From the NCBI GenBank assembly GCA_018894105.1, contig CM032121.1, positions 1,117,507 through 1,181,506 on the forward strand: a stretch of 64,000 bases of DNA. Reading direction: 5' to 3'. The notes beneath the pieces were generated by a model, which saw only the letters and a program-made list of their open reading frames with translations, searched no databases and had not been told where the DNA came from. This stretch comes from Jacaranda mimosifolia. Lineage: Eukaryota; Streptophyta; Magnoliopsida; Lamiales; Bignoniaceae. Positions 63,157 to 64,000 of the stretch are shown here, in pieces (position 1 is the first letter of the stretch; each line of letters begins with the position of its first letter). The position numbers and the translations under genes were made by a program.

Positions 63157-63495
63157 GGCTTTGTTTAGTTATGTTTCCTCATAACAATATTTTTTTAGGG
63201 CAATATAACCATACATATCTCATTTTTTCTTCGAAAACGTACATTCTCCAATATATACATATATATCCATTATATTTTTTTTTATTATTCTAACATTAAA
63301 ATAATCTCAATTCTATTTTCACCTCAAAAACTCAATAAAAAAGCATTGATTGAGCTGCTACAATAAAAAAAATCTCCCACAAAACATAAACAAACATACC
63401 AAAAAATAATTTTCATATTCTCCAATAATTCATTTTCTCAAAATACATAATAAACACATAATAAAATAAAACAAAAAACATAACCAAGTATAATC
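63157..63495 (-). mobile_element. MITE, inverted copy of the 'GGAATGTTTGGTTATG' family
   Basis: The ends ggctttgtttagttatg and cataaccaagtataatc pair as inverted repeats. The interior, read on the minus strand, matches 41824-42896 without its insert. It serves as the empty-site reference for the nested MULE. Confidence 0.7.
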
Positions 63496-64000
63496 TTTTT
63501 TTTTTTTTTTTTTTTACATATGATCATGAATTTGAGTTGAGTATTAATTAGTAATTATGTTATGTTTTAGAAAGAATAGTGCCACCTTATTATTTTAAGT
63601 CTTTTAGAAAAATTATTTCTAGAGAAAAATAAGGGGGTTGGAGTTGGTGTTTTGGTTTGGTCAATTAGAGAAAATGATGTATTTCAATAACAAAGACTGA
63701 TGCGTACTTATGGTGATGACTTGAGTCCTTGTTTTGCCTTTTACCATCTCCATTTAGGCTTCAAGCCATCATGCTTTTTGATATGTTAATGAAAGTTACC
63801 AACTTGAATTTTTATATGTTATAACTTGCTTGGGTGTCTTCTTATCAAACATTTTTTATTAACTCCAATATTAACTTAGAGTACATGCAAATTAACTTCA
63901 ATATTAACTAAATTTTCAATATCCCCATCAGTGTTTGAAAAATTGGACTGTTAATTGAATCGAAAAACTTATCGATTCACGGCTCATCAGTTCAACCATT
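63496..64000. other. Intergenic DNA to window end
   Basis: Begins with a long T run (63496-63516). No supported gene or element with two ends. Confidence 0.45.

Noticed and set aside
1..64000. CRISPR arrays, bacterial operons, integrated viruses, toxin systems, rRNA genes
   Set aside because: I looked for regularly spaced repeats, compact same-strand intronless genes, capsid or polymerase motifs and rRNA blocks and saw none.

Overview
This is a gene-sparse, AT-rich window from a nuclear chromosome of a flowering plant, almost certainly a core eudicot. Evidence: GT-AG introns, a plant B-family GATA factor, a CYP84A ferulate/coniferaldehyde 5-hydroxylase, a plant PHD-SWIB-Plus3-GYF-CCCH protein, a eukaryotic tRNA-Lys, and many small plant DNA transposons and retroelement relics. 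I cannot name the species; the F5H looks like that of a woody or asterid eudicot, but this is an impression only.

Layout. 1-4.7 kb is AT-rich intergenic DNA. 4.76-6.0 kb (+) is a GATA zinc-finger gene. 6-25 kb is mostly transposon-derived: a four-copy tandem array, a complete TRIM with matching 5-bp target duplications, several MITEs, a solo LTR, a hAT element and a SINE. The only gene I support there is a secreted glycine-rich protein (13.0-13.4 kb, -). 25.07-28.91 kb (+) is a two-exon CYP84A (F5H) with a 2.3-kb intron containing two MITEs and a duplicated 3' splice site. 29-31.7 kb holds a TRIM relic, a SINE and a MITE.

From 31.7 kb rightward all genes are on the minus strand: a seven-exon DUF1640/FMP32-type mitochondrial coiled-coil protein (31.71-36.32), tRNA-Lys(CTT) (36.84-36.91), a five-exon DUF8204-like protein with a GC-AG intron (38.43-41.68), a 15-exon DUF726/TMCO4-like membrane hydrolase (44.44-50.39), and a large chromatin-type PHD-SWIB-Plus3-GYF-CCCH gene (53.72-62.16). 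Spacers between them carry a MULE inserted in a MITE, a long-TIR MULE with a perfect 9-bp target duplication, and a hAT element next to it.

I reconstructed exon boundaries by hand, and exon lengths and phases close for each gene except one point: the CCCH gene has a one-frame break near 55.55 kb. The most interesting signals are a textbook U12-type AT-AC intron in the CCCH gene, that frame break (it separates the GYF half from the GW-rich/CCCH half), and the tandemly duplicated splice acceptor in the F5H intron. The genes do not form a pathway; they are independent plant genes. No CRISPR, plasmid, virus or toxin system is visible.
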